From Verrucomicrobiaceae bacterium (GTDB lineage Bacteria; Verrucomicrobiota; Verrucomicrobiia; Verrucomicrobiales; Verrucomicrobiaceae): a stretch of DNA of 64,000 nt. Position numbers and translations under genes: made by a program. The first letter of the stretch is position 1. Each line of letters starts with the position of its first letter. Under the pieces are notes generated by a model, which made no database searches, was not told the origin of the DNA, and saw nothing but the letters and a program-made list of their open reading frames with translations. Where the stretch lies: contig CANGYJ010000001.1 in NCBI GenBank assembly GCA_947458455.1, positions 310,001 to 374,000 on the forward strand. The letters run 5' to 3'. Shown in pieces: positions 48,055 through 57,701 of this stretch.

Positions 48055-49227
48055 ATGCGCCTCAACCACGACATCCACCTCGGCTACTGCACCAACATCC
48101 ATCGCGGCGAATCGTGGGAAGAAACATGGCGTGGACTCAAGGAACACACGCTTCGAGTCAAAGACCGCGTCAGCGGCGGCAAGCCCTACGGCATCGGTCT
48201 GCGTCTCAGTGCGCAGGCGGCCAATGAATTGAATCAGCCGGGCAAGCTCGATGAATTTCGTCGCTGGCTCGATGACAACGGCTGCTACGTTTTCACCATC
48301 AATGGCTTCCCCTACGGCTCATTCCACGGCACGCGGGTGAAGGAGCAGGTCTTCAAGCCGGATTGGTCCACGAAGGAGCGGCTCGACTACACCAACCTGC
48401 TCTTTGACCTTCTCGCGAAGCTGCTCCCCGAAGGTGTGAGCGGCAGCGTGAGCACGCTTCCAGGCTCGCACAAAACCTTCCAGGTCGGCTCCGACGAGTT
48501 ATCGGCCATTTTCACGAATTTACGCCTCTGCCGCCAGCACATCGAAAAAGTCGTCGAAGCCAGCGGGCATGATTTGCACCTCGGTTTGGAGCCGGAACCG
48601 CTCGGCCTCTTCGAGACGAGTGGCGAGACGCTGAAGTTCTTCGGCCTCTATTTCGATCGAAACCCGCAGGATCGCGATTTCTTCAAGTTCATCGGCCTCA
48701 ACTACGACACCTGCCACCTCGCCATCGAGTTCGAAGAAGCCGCCGAGGCCCTCAACCGCATCACCGGCGCGGGCATCCGCCTCAGCAAACTGCACTTCAG
48801 CTCCGCCTTGAAGCTTCAGCCCACCGCCGAGAAAATCGCTCGCCTCCTCAGCTACGACGAACCGGTCTATTTTCATCAGGTGATCGCCAGCTACGGCCCC
48901 GACGAACCGCTGCGACGCTTCATAGACCTGCCCGATGCTCTCGCCTTTGCCGCCACCAACCCGAGCGCTCTCGGCCGCGAGTGGCGCGTGCATTTCCACA
49001 TCCCCATCCATGCGCAGCCCGCCGATGGCTTCGACAGCACCCGCGATCATCTTGACGGCGCCATGCAGTGGCTGGCGAAAAACCCGACGAAGTGCCAGCA
49101 CATCGAAATGGAGACCTACACCTGGGAAGTCCTCCCGCAGGACATGCGCAGCGGCGATGTCGTGGATCAACTCGTCAAAGAATACGACTGGACCTTGGCT
49201 GCCATGCGTGGCTGCGGGCTGGCGTGA
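48055..49227 (+). CDS. EboE-like TIM-barrel protein
   Basis: MRLNHDIHLGYCTNIHRGESWEETWRGLKEHTLRVKD...IGLRLSAQAANEL...YVFTINGFPYGSFHG...TWEVLP, typical EboE pattern. Confidence 0.85.
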   Translation: MRLNHDIHLGYCTNIHRGESWEETWRGLKEHTLRVKDRVSGGKPYGIGLRLSAQAANELNQPGKLDEFRRWLDDNGCYVFTINGFPYGSFHGTRVKEQVFKPDWSTKERLDYTNLLFDLLAKLLPEGVSGSVSTLPGSHKTFQVGSDELSAIFTNLRLCRQHIEKVVEASGHDLHLGLEPEPLGLFETSGETLKFFGLYFDRNPQDRDFFKFIGLNYDTCHLAIEFEEAAEALNRITGAGIRLSKLHFSSALKLQPTAEKIARLLSYDEPVYFHQVIASYGPDEPLRRFIDLPDALAFAATNPSALGREWRVHFHIPIHAQPADGFDSTRDHLDGAMQWLAKNPTKCQHIEMETYTWEVLPQDMRSGDVVDQLVKEYDWTLAAMRGCGLA

Positions 49228-49234
49228 GAGGGCC

Positions 49235-50173
49235 TCAATACCCTTCCGTCGCCTCGCTGAAATTCCAGGGGGCCTGATAGGCACCGGTACGTTCCTTTTC
49301 GAGCTGGCGGACAAGGTCGTTGAGCAAGGCGGAGGCCCCGAAGCGGTAGCGGCGGTTGTTTAGCCAGTCGTCGCCGATCGTTTCTTTGACGGCGAGGAGG
49401 AAGTGCAGCGCTTGCTTCGCCGTGCGGATGCCGCCAGCGGGCTTCATGGCGATGGGCACGCCGGTGGCGAGGAAGTGATCGCGGATGGCCTCCAGCATGA
49501 CCTGGTTGTTGCCCAGGGTGGCATTGGAGGAGGTTTTGCCGGTGCTCGTCTTGATGAAATCATTCGGGCGAATCATTCGCATGGCGAGGAAGCTGGCGGC
49601 GCGGATGTTGTCGTAGCTTTCGAGTTCGCTGACCTCCAGAATGACCTTCAGCGTGGCCTTGCCGCAGGCCTCGACCACGGCGGCGATCTCGTCCTGCATG
49701 CGGCCAAACTCACCCGATAGAAAGGCCCCGCGATTGATCACCATGTCGATCTCGTCTGCGCCATCATTCACGGCCGCCGTGACCTCGGCGAGCCGCGTTT
49801 TCAGAGGAGCCTGACCACTCGGGAAGGCGGTGGCGACGCTTGCCACCTTCACGCTCGTGCCGGCGACATGCTTCTTCGCGTGCTTCACCATCGCCGGATA
49901 CACGCACACCGCCGCCGTCGATGGGATGTCGCCCTCATCATGCGGCGTCAGCGCCTTCTGGCAGAGCGAGGCCACCTTGCCGGGCGTGTCCTTGCCCTCC
50001 AGTGTGGTCAAATCGACCATCGAAACCGCCAGCCGCAGGCCGAAGACCTTCGACTGCTTTTTGAGGCTGCGCGTGCCATACTTCGCCACACGCTCCTCGA
50101 TGCCGACGTGATCGACGGTGCCGATTTCATCGAATAAACGGCGGAGACTGACGGGCGCTTTGGCGGCGGACAT
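49235..50173 (-). CDS. deoC: Deoxyribose-phosphate aldolase
   Basis: VDLTTLEGKDTPGKV; VCVYPAMV; VASVATAFPSGQ; EIDMVINRG; LKVILEVSEL; FIKTSTGK; IAMKPAGGIRT. Confidence 0.95.
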   Translation of the reverse strand: MSAAKAPVSLRRLFDEIGTVDHVGIEERVAKYGTRSLKKQSKVFGLRLAVSMVDLTTLEGKDTPGKVASLCQKALTPHDEGDIPSTAAVCVYPAMVKHAKKHVAGTSVKVASVATAFPSGQAPLKTRLAEVTAAVNDGADEIDMVINRGAFLSGEFGRMQDEIAAVVEACGKATLKVILEVSELESYDNIRAASFLAMRMIRPNDFIKTSTGKTSSNATLGNNQVMLEAIRDHFLATGVPIAMKPAGGIRTAKQALHFLLAVKETIGDDWLNNRRYRFGASALLNDLVRQLEKERTGAYQAPWNFSEATEGY

Positions 50174-50258
50174 GGCGCGTATGAAGTCTGGGACCGCCCG
50201 GAACACAATCTCGAACTTTTGCGTGACACCCGCCCCGCCCGTTGTGCATGGTGGAGGC

Positions 50259-50726
50259 ATGTCATGGCCTGTCCATTCCGCCCGCATCATCCGCGGCCAT
50301 CGAGTCGCCTCCGGTTTGAATGGCGATCCGCGTTTCCCCGGCGGCACTGTGGCGATGCAGGTGCCCCACTTTGCCCGTCTCGGCCTCGATTTGAGCCGGT
50401 ATCATCGAGGCACGCTGAATCTGGACATCAGCCCTCTGACCTACCGCTCGCTGAAGCCACGCCACATCTTCGAGCGGCTTCATTGGCATCCGGTGGAGCC
50501 CGCGGAGACGTTTTCGTTTTTTGATGCCCGACTCCTTCACGCAGGCCAAACCCACGAGGTACTTATCTACCTCCCCCATCCCGAGACCAAGCCCGAGCAC
50601 TTCCAAGCTCCCACCACCCTCGAAGTCCTCGCCCCATGGATCGAGGGCCTCAGCTACGAAACCATCCTCCAGCTCGCCATCGACCCGGCGCAGATGATTC
50701 TCACCTCGTCGGCAGCTTTACCGTGA
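50259..50726 (+). CDS. Hypothetical protein (155 aa)
   Basis: ORF from ATG 50259; TFSFFDARLLHAGQTHEVLIYLPHPETKPEHFQAPTTLEVLAPWIEGLSY. Confidence 0.6.
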   Translation: MSWPVHSARIIRGHRVASGLNGDPRFPGGTVAMQVPHFARLGLDLSRYHRGTLNLDISPLTYRSLKPRHIFERLHWHPVEPAETFSFFDARLLHAGQTHEVLIYLPHPETKPEHFQAPTTLEVLAPWIEGLSYETILQLAIDPAQMILTSSAALP

Positions 50727-51939
50727 GCGGAATTTCACGCCGCAACGCTTTCCCGATCTGTCCCGTGAGCCACAGGTAGTGGTCAGAAGGCAACGAATCC
50801 TCCGTTACAAAACCCAGCGTTCCCTCCGGCACCTCGGAGGCGGTTTTGAAGATCGCCGTGCCTTCATCCATCTCGTCAAACATCGCCACATAGAGCATCG
50901 TCGCACCGCCTTGAATGCGTTCTCGGGCCTGCTGCCAAAGAAACTGCCCACCCAGTCGCGGCACCTCATTCAGCCGGGCTTCTTTGCCTCGCATCTTCAT
51001 CAGATTGGCCCAGCTAAAGCCTGGAAATGTAACGGGAAGATAACTTTTGCTGCGTTCCAAACACCAAGCTTCATCGGCCACCTGCACCGCGCTGATCATT
51101 CGCGTTGCCGACGTTACATCATGGTAACGGCCCACGCTCCACGGGCTGAGAATGTCGGCTTTTTGCAGCACCTCGTGTAGTTTCGGATCAGGCGCTGCAT
51201 CGCGATCCAGTGTGCGCCAGCCCCAGGGCACCCCGGCCATCACGGTCAGTTTGCCGAAATCTGGGTTATCATGCAAGAAACGTAACAAGGTGTGGCTTTC
51301 CTCTAGCGTGTAGTCACGACCATCGTTGAAGCCGATGCCCCACACGGCCACCACCGGCTTCCCGGCATGCTTTTGATATGCGTTACTTTCCAGCACCTTC
51401 AATTCCGTCCGCAGGCGCTTCCAGTCCTGCATGACCACGCTCTCGATCTCGCCCGCCCGGAGGCCACTGAGGTCATACATCACACACCAAGACCTCCCGG
51501 CGGCCTCCGCACCCGCTCGCACGGCGGCGAGCACTCGATCTGCATGATCGCGAGATTTCGTATCGTGGAGCACGCTACCAAAGCGTTGCAAAAACACCCC
51601 GTCGATGCCGTGTTCCCGCATCCATTCAAAGTGCCGCTGCACCGTCTTCGGATGCGCCGAGCGAAACACCTGCGCCGTACGTCCATCGGCGAACTTCAGC
51701 GGCGTATCCACCCGTTCATCCGCATCGAGTTCCGAAACATCCGGCCACAGGTCGATGTGGCACTGGACCTGCTTTTCAAATCCATAATGCCGCCAGCCCA
51801 TGCCTTCGCCATCCGCTGGCGTTACGAACCACCCCTGGTAGCCGCACATCACCTTCCCGAACAAGGACATCGGTTCCGCTGCTTCCACCCGGAGGCAGGC
51901 GAGCACCCAAAAGACAAAAATCAGCATGCGTGGCTTCAT
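50701..51939 (-). CDS. Secreted GH71/GH99-like glycoside hydrolase
   Basis: Signal peptide; GKVMCGYQGWFVTPADGEGMGWRHYGF...WMREHGIDGVFLQRF...KPVVAVWGIGFNDGRDYT...GVPWGWRTL. Confidence 0.8.
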   Translation of the reverse strand: MKPRMLIFVFWVLACLRVEAAEPMSLFGKVMCGYQGWFVTPADGEGMGWRHYGFEKQVQCHIDLWPDVSELDADERVDTPLKFADGRTAQVFRSAHPKTVQRHFEWMREHGIDGVFLQRFGSVLHDTKSRDHADRVLAAVRAGAEAAGRSWCVMYDLSGLRAGEIESVVMQDWKRLRTELKVLESNAYQKHAGKPVVAVWGIGFNDGRDYTLEESHTLLRFLHDNPDFGKLTVMAGVPWGWRTLDRDAAPDPKLHEVLQKADILSPWSVGRYHDVTSATRMISAVQVADEAWCLERSKSYLPVTFPGFSWANLMKMRGKEARLNEVPRLGGQFLWQQARERIQGGATMLYVAMFDEMDEGTAIFKTASEVPEGTLGFVTEDSLPSDHYLWLTGQIGKALRREIPLTVKLPTR

Positions 51940-52019
51940 CCTCGCCTTATGAACCGCATTCCACCTCCCGCCAAGGAGAGAACCGCCCTCCGCTTCACGT
52001 TCCTCCTACTCCGTCATTC

Positions 52020-55000
52020 ATGAATCTTACGCTCCGTCCCGCCACCCTCGCTGCGCTCGATGCCTTCCGCGCTCGAAGGGCCTCCTTGCTCAAAACGCGG
52101 GCGCTTCTCTGCGCCATCGCCTTCGCACTCGCGGCCTTCACCGTGATCGCCCTGCTCGATCGTGCGTGGTTCATGCCGGACGCCATCCGTCCGTGGTTCA
52201 CGCTCGCCACCTATGCCGGAGCCGCCTTCGCCGCGTGGAAAGTCGCGCTGCGCTTCATCTCGCAGGCGAAGGGTCAAACGGGAGCTGCCAAGCTCATCGA
52301 AAGCGCTGAGCCAGCTCTCCGCGAGCGCCTGCTCGCCGCCGTCGAGCTTTCCGCCAGTACCGACGTCAAGGACAGCGCCGAATTCCGCGAGCGCCTCCAA
52401 GACGATGTCGCCAAGGCCGTCGAGGGTGTCGATTGGGACTCGCGCCTGCCTTCTCGCTCGTTGAAGCCGTGGTTCCTCGCCGCCTTTGGCACCGCCGCCG
52501 CCGTCGGAGGGCTTTGCTTCATCCCGCAGCTTCATTTGCCCGGCTTCCTCGCCCGCGCCGCCGTGCCGTTTGCGAACTTCGAGCGCCCCGCCTCGCTCAA
52601 AATCACCATCGCCGAGCCCGCGCCCGCCTCCACGCTTGCGCCCATCGGCAGCGAGGTGCCGCTCATCATCGAAACCGAAGGTGCCAAGGCCGCGACCGCC
52701 ACGTTGGAAATCCTCACCGATGGCAGCCGCCCGCGCAAAATCGAGCTCACCGCCTTTGGCAGCAACCGCTTCGATGGACTCGTCCCCGTCGGTCAAAACG
52801 ACATTCAATACCGCGTCCACGCCGAGGATGCCATCACGCCCTGGCACACGCTTTCCGCCCGCGCACGGCCACGCATCGTCAGCTTCGAAAAAACCATCGT
52901 TCCGCCCCAATACACCGGTTTGCCCGAAACAAAGCTCACCGAGGACCAGGGCGATTTGGAGGCCCTCGAAGGCTCCACCGTCAAACTCACGCTCACCGCC
53001 AATCAGCCGCTCAAATCGACCGAAATCGTCCTAAACGCCGACCTGGCAGAGAAAAAGACCATCGCCTCCACCCTCACCAAAAACACCGTCAGCACGGTCA
53101 ATACCGTCATTGAAGTCACTCCAGCTTCCGCCACCTGGCTCGCCGCCCTCATTTCGGCCGAAACCGGCTTCACCAACGAAGAAACCACCCCCTGGCGCAT
53201 CACCAGCATCCCCGACCTCCCGCCCACCGCGCAGATCACCGAGCCCGCACAGCAAATCGAACTCCTCCCAGATGAAGCCGTGCGCCTCACCGGCCTCGCC
53301 ACCGACGACGTGGGCCTCGCCGCCGTCACCCTCTCCCACGCCATCAACGGCACCAAATGGACCGAGACCCCGCTCGTCATCACCAAAGCCACCAAAGAAG
53401 CTCAAGTCACCCATCTCCTCCTGCTCGCCCCCCTCGGCGTCAAAGCCGGCGATGCCGTGCTCTTGAAGCTCATCGCCACCGACCTCAAAGGCCAGAAAGC
53501 CGAGTCCCAGACCGTCCGCGTCATCCTTCTGGAGCAGACCATCGATCCGCGTCAGCGTGACTGGGCCGAAAACCAGCGCCGCCTCGCCCAGCGGGCCGAT
53601 TCCCTCGCCAAACAAACCCGCGAGCTCACCAAGTCCCTCGACCAAGTCCGCAAGCAGGAGAAAAAAGATCCCGCCCAGGCCGACACCGCCCTCGCCAAGG
53701 CGCAGAGCGAACTGGAGCAGGTCAAAGAGCAGTCCGAGCAGCTCTGGACCGACCTCAAAGAAGCCGCCAAAAACGCCCCGAACCAGCTCGATGCCGCCGA
53801 AGCGCAGCTCCTCGGCGAAAAACTCGCCCAGCTCCGCCGTGAGGCTTTGCCCAAAATGGCCGCCCTCGAAAAAGGCGACACCGAACAGCTCGACGCCCTC
53901 AAAAAAGCCTCCCGCGTGGCTGATGCTGCCGCCGATGCCATCGCCAGCGCCGCCAAGGCCTTCGCCAATGAAGACACCGCCAAGATCGCCGCGCAGGAAT
54001 CTCAACAGCTCCAGCGCCAGGCCAAACTCCTCACCGAAAACGCCCTGCCCGCCAATCGCGACGCCAATCAGCGCCCGCAGTGGCAGGAGCAGCAGCGAGC
54101 CATGATCGCCCAGACCGAGGCTTTGAAGAAAGACCTCATCACCCTCGATGAAACCAGCCGCCAGCGTCACGCCGGTCAGCTCAAAAACCTCGACAAACAG
54201 CTCACCGAAACCGCCACCGACCTCAACGCCTCGCTCGACAAACCGGATCAAACGAAGAGCCCCGAGCACCTCTACGGCGCCAGCGACAACCTCCGCAATC
54301 GCCTTCAACAAACCGCCGACGCCACCCGCACCATCGCCGAGCAAGCCACCAAAGAAGCCGAAGCCCGCCGCGAGCAGCTCATGCGTCAGGACAACCCCGC
54401 CCTCGTCGCCTTGACCGAAGCCCGCCAAGCCCTCTCCGAGGCAGAAGCCGCCGCCAAAAAGCCCGACAAAAAGCCCAAGCAGGAAAAAGACGGCCTCACC
54501 CCCGCCGAGCGTGCTCAGCAAAAACTCGCCGAAGCCTCCAAACAACTCCAGGACCAGGCCGAACTCCGCGAGCAAAACCAGCTCACCAACACCCAGGCCG
54601 CGCTCGATACCAACCGCGCCTCCCGCGCCATCGACGAACTCGCCCAGAACTTCCAAAAAGCCGCCACGCCCGAAGAGATTGCCGCCGCCAAAGCGCAGAC
54701 CGAAAAGCTCGCCCAAATCGCCCGCACCCTTGAGGCCGACGCCGCCATCCAAGAAGCCGCCCAGGCCCTCGCCAGCGCCCAGCAGGCCGCCATGCAGCCC
54801 GCGAACAAGCAGGACCTCCCGCAAACCGCCGCCCTTGCCAAATCCGCCGCCGAAACCCTCGCCGAGGCTCAAAACCAGCTCAACCGCACCACCATTGCCG
54901 CCGAGCTGACCAAACAAAATCCCCAGGCCGCCAACCAACTCCGCCAGCTCAGCGAAGAAGCCAAAAACACCGCCAAGAACGCCGCCGAGCAAAACAAAAC

Positions 55001-56606
55001 CCTCGCCAGTCAAGCCGCCCAGGCCCAGCCGAACCAGCAGCTCAATCAAGACCCCGCCCAGCAAGCCACCGCCCAGGCCCAGATGAAGGCCAACGAACTC
55101 GCCGCCCTCATCGAGCCGCAAACCGCTGCCGCCCGCGCCGATCTCGCCATTCTCACCCCCGAGGTCAGCGACATGATGAAGAAGGTCGCCGCCGATTTGA
55201 AGAAAACGCAAGAGCAGACCCAAAACGCCGCCAACGAAGCCAAAGCCGAAAAACCCGTCGCCGCCGTCGCGGAGAGGGCGCAGGCCTTAAAGGCCGAAAA
55301 TGCTGAAAACACCGAGAAAATGGCCGCTTTGCAGGCTGCCCTGCGTCAGGAAGCCAACGCGGCCGATTTGACGCAAAAACCCGAAATGCAGATGGCCCGC
55401 GCCGCCGATGTCGCCCTGGCCCAAATGCAGAAAAACACCCCTCAAATTGCCCAGAACCTCAAGCAAGCCGCTCAGGCCACCCAAAGCCAACCCCAGGCCC
55501 AAAATTTGCAGCAAGCCGCCGATGCTCAGCAGCAAGCCGCCCAGGCTTTGAACCAGCTCGCTCAAAACATGCAGAAGCTCGAAGACGGCCAGCAGCTCAC
55601 TGAAGGCGAACAAGCCGCCATGGCCGGGATGGAGCAGGAACTCGGCGTCCAAGAGCCGCTCGACGAATCCTACCAGCGAGCCCAGGAACTCGCCGAAATG
55701 GCTCAAAACGCCAAAGAGAACCCGCAGGCCGTGTTAGCCGCCCTTGAAAAAGAGCTGCCGAAAAACCCCGCCATGCAGAAAGCCCTCGCCACCCTCGCCA
55801 AAGACACCGCGCAGCAAAGCGAGGCCGCCGTCGCCAAGGAAAGTCAGCAGCTCAGCAGCACCGGCATGGCCACCCTCGAAGCCGCGAACGACCTCAAACG
55901 CGTCGCCCGCCATCAGGACCGCCTGGGCGACAAACCCGCCGCCCAAACCACCGCCGAAGCCGCCCAGGCCCTCGAAGCCGCCGGCAAGCAAGCCCAAGCC
56001 ACCCAAGCCACGCCCCAGGCCAATCCCCAAGCCGCCCAGCAAGCCCAAGCCAACGCCGCCCAGGCCGCCAAAGCCGCCGAAGCCACCAACAGTAAAACCG
56101 CGCCGCCCCTTTTCACCAGTCCCCTCGCCCAAATGCAGGGCCAAATGCTCGCCCAAGCCCTCGACCAAATCGACGCGCAGCTCAATCCCGCTGCCCAATC
56201 CGGTCAACAAGGTCAGCAAAGTCAATCCGGTCAGCAGGGCCAGCAGCAGCAAGCCGCCCAAAACAGCCTCAACCAAGCCCAACAAGCCCAGCAGCAGCAA
56301 ATGGCCGACAGCCGCAACAGCGGCCAAACGCCGGGCCAGCAGCCCAGCCCGCAGCAGATGGCTCAGAACCAAAAAGAGAGCCAGCAAAACGGCGCTCAGA
56401 GCAACGAAGGCGGCAACAAGAGCCAACTCGTCAAAGCCGAAGGCGAGCTCGGCACCATCACCGTCCTCGTCCCCGGTGATTGGGGCCACCTCCCCCAAAA
56501 AATGGCCGACGACCTCACCGAAGCCACCCGCACCGAAGCCGCCCCCGAATACCGCGCCGCCATCGAAAGCTACTACAAAGCCATTGCTCAGAAGGCGAAG
56601 AAGTAA
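52020..56606 (+). CDS. DUF4175-like membrane protein with very long Ala/Gln-rich coiled-coil region
   Basis: N-terminal TM segments, Ig-like domain with LTGLATDDVGLAAVTLSHAINGTKW, then ~1000 aa of A/Q/E/K heptad-like sequence. Confidence 0.75.
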   Translation: MNLTLRPATLAALDAFRARRASLLKTRALLCAIAFALAAFTVIALLDRAWFMPDAIRPWFTLATYAGAAFAAWKVALRFISQAKGQTGAAKLIESAEPALRERLLAAVELSASTDVKDSAEFRERLQDDVAKAVEGVDWDSRLPSRSLKPWFLAAFGTAAAVGGLCFIPQLHLPGFLARAAVPFANFERPASLKITIAEPAPASTLAPIGSEVPLIIETEGAKAATATLEILTDGSRPRKIELTAFGSNRFDGLVPVGQNDIQYRVHAEDAITPWHTLSARARPRIVSFEKTIVPPQYTGLPETKLTEDQGDLEALEGSTVKLTLTANQPLKSTEIVLNADLAEKKTIASTLTKNTVSTVNTVIEVTPASATWLAALISAETGFTNEETTPWRITSIPDLPPTAQITEPAQQIELLPDEAVRLTGLATDDVGLAAVTLSHAINGTKWTETPLVITKATKEAQVTHLLLLAPLGVKAGDAVLLKLIATDLKGQKAESQTVRVILLEQTIDPRQRDWAENQRRLAQRADSLAKQTRELTKSLDQVRKQEKKDPAQADTALAKAQSELEQVKEQSEQLWTDLKEAAKNAPNQLDAAEAQLLGEKLAQLRREALPKMAALEKGDTEQLDALKKASRVADAAADAIASAAKAFANEDTAKIAAQESQQLQRQAKLLTENALPANRDANQRPQWQEQQRAMIAQTEALKKDLITLDETSRQRHAGQLKNLDKQLTETATDLNASLDKPDQTKSPEHLYGASDNLRNRLQQTADATRTIAEQATKEAEARREQLMRQDNPALVALTEARQALSEAEAAAKKPDKKPKQEKDGLTPAERAQQKLAEASKQLQDQAELREQNQLTNTQAALDTNRASRAIDELAQNFQKAATPEEIAAAKAQTEKLAQIARTLEADAAIQEAAQALASAQQAAMQPANKQDLPQTAALAKSAAETLAEAQNQLNRTTIAAELTKQNPQAANQLRQLSEEAKNTAKNAAEQNKTLASQAAQAQPNQQLNQDPAQQATAQAQMKANELAALIEPQTAAARADLAILTPEVSDMMKKVAADLKKTQEQTQNAANEAKAEKPVAAVAERAQALKAENAENTEKMAALQAALRQEANAADLTQKPEMQMARAADVALAQMQKNTPQIAQNLKQAAQATQSQPQAQNLQQAADAQQQAAQALNQLAQNMQKLEDGQQLTEGEQAAMAGMEQELGVQEPLDESYQRAQELAEMAQNAKENPQAVLAALEKELPKNPAMQKALATLAKDTAQQSEAAVAKESQQLSSTGMATLEAANDLKRVARHQDRLGDKPAAQTTAEAAQALEAAGKQAQATQATPQANPQAAQQAQANAAQAAKAAEATNSKTAPPLFTSPLAQMQGQMLAQALDQIDAQLNPAAQSGQQGQQSQSGQQGQQQQAAQNSLNQAQQAQQQQMADSRNSGQTPGQQPSPQQMAQNQKESQQNGAQSNEGGNKSQLVKAEGELGTITVLVPGDWGHLPQKMADDLTEATRTEAAPEYRAAIESYYKAIAQKAKK

Positions 56607-56612
56607 GGGCCA

Positions 56613-57020
56613 CTAAGCTGTAGCCAACTCGTGAACTTCCTGAGTCTGTTCCGAAGCCGTTTTGGCTGTAGGCATCTTCGAGCGAATGATCTCAGCAGCC
56701 TTACGCAGCCAACGTGTAGCCTCCTCAACGGACTCGGTCACACCAAGCACATGCGTGATGTCGCCAAACCTTAGCATCACCTCCCATTCATCCCTCTCCG
56801 TCAGGTTCAGCGCAAAACCGCGGAAGTCCTCCGGCGAAACCATCGCTCCATGGTAGCAATCCGGTCCAGTTCCCTCAAAAAGAAGGATATTCCCCTCGGC
56901 AAAGTCCACGCACACACTGGAGTCTCTGTCCTCCAGATTGATGAACATGGCTCGCTCAGTGGTTTTAAAGCTACGGATTCTTTTACTCATGGCTTTGGGG
57001 GTGTGAGAGGCGGCGATCAC
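56613..57020 (-). CDS. Hypothetical protein (135 aa), coupled to upstream gene
   Basis: GTG start at 57020 overlapping upstream TGA (GTGA); MFINLEDRDSSVCVDFAEGNILLFEGTGPDCYHGAMVSPEDFRGFALNLTERDEWEVMLRFGDITHVLGVTESVEEATRWLRKAAEII. Confidence 0.65.
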   Translation of the reverse strand: MIAASHTPKAMSKRIRSFKTTERAMFINLEDRDSSVCVDFAEGNILLFEGTGPDCYHGAMVSPEDFRGFALNLTERDEWEVMLRFGDITHVLGVTESVEEATRWLRKAAEIIRSKMPTAKTASEQTQEVHELATA

Positions 57021-57499
57021 TCTTGCCGGAAGGTTTTCAAGACTTCGGTCATTAACTTGATACGCCCTTGTCTCACTTTTGGCAAGACGACACCCAGGAC
57101 TTGATTCACGACTTCAGTCACCCAGGTGACACAGTTATGCGCCCCCGGATGGTCATCGGGATTAAAACTGTAAACTCCTCGCGGCCCAGGCTTCGCCTTT
57201 TCAGCTAACTCTTCGATATGCCAGGGATTGGCTGGCCAGTGCCTAGCGATCAGATTGGCATCACCACACGCATGTTTTTCGATCATGATTTCATCCACGA
57301 TGACGTATCCAGGCACCACATGATCGAAGAGATACTCACGCCATTTCGTCACGCTTTGGTACTCAGCAGGCAAGTCGAGAACTTTAAAAACATACCCCCG
57401 AAACTCGACTGCCTCTTTCTCTTTTTGCCACGCCAAGAACATGTGCCCCGGCTCGTGATCCTCGGGAATCGAAGGCGAAAGATAGACGCTGACTGTCAT
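57017..57499 (-). CDS. Hypothetical protein (160 aa) with GH...HNC arrangement
   Basis: MTVSVYLSPSIPEDHEPGHMFLAWQKEKEAVEFRG...FNPDDHPGAHNCVTWVTEVVNQVLG. Confidence 0.65.
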   Translation of the reverse strand: MTVSVYLSPSIPEDHEPGHMFLAWQKEKEAVEFRGYVFKVLDLPAEYQSVTKWREYLFDHVVPGYVIVDEIMIEKHACGDANLIARHWPANPWHIEELAEKAKPGPRGVYSFNPDDHPGAHNCVTWVTEVVNQVLGVVLPKVRQGRIKLMTEVLKTFRQE

Positions 57500-57543
57500 T
57501 TCACCTGAGCCATAGACTGCAAGCCGCGATAGACAACCTGCCT

Positions 57544-57629
57544 ATGGCCGACGACCTCACCGAAGCCGACGTCGAATACCGTGCCGCCACGGAAGCTTCA
57601 GAGCCATCGCCGAGAAGGCGAAGAATTAG
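57544..57629 (+). repeat. Decayed duplicate of the 3' end of the 52020-56606 gene
   Basis: First 24 nt ATGGCCGACGACCTCACCGAAGCC identical to 56502-56525; then alignable GAATACCG(C/T)GCCGCCA...GAGCCATCGCCGAGAAGGCGAAGAATTAG versus ...AAAGCCATTGCTCAGAAGGCGAAGAAGTAA. Confidence 0.88.
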
Positions 57630-57701
57630 CCTGCTGGTGGCGCAACAACCCCACTTTGCCAGTTTCTTCCGGCGTGGAGCTTGCTAGGGAGCACGCCCCA
57701 C

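Noticed and set aside
53031-55223. 730-aa minus-strand ORF antisense to the DUF4175-like gene
   Set aside because: Gly/Leu-rich shadow ORF produced by the biased Ala/Gln codon usage of the plus-strand gene; no domain-like pattern.
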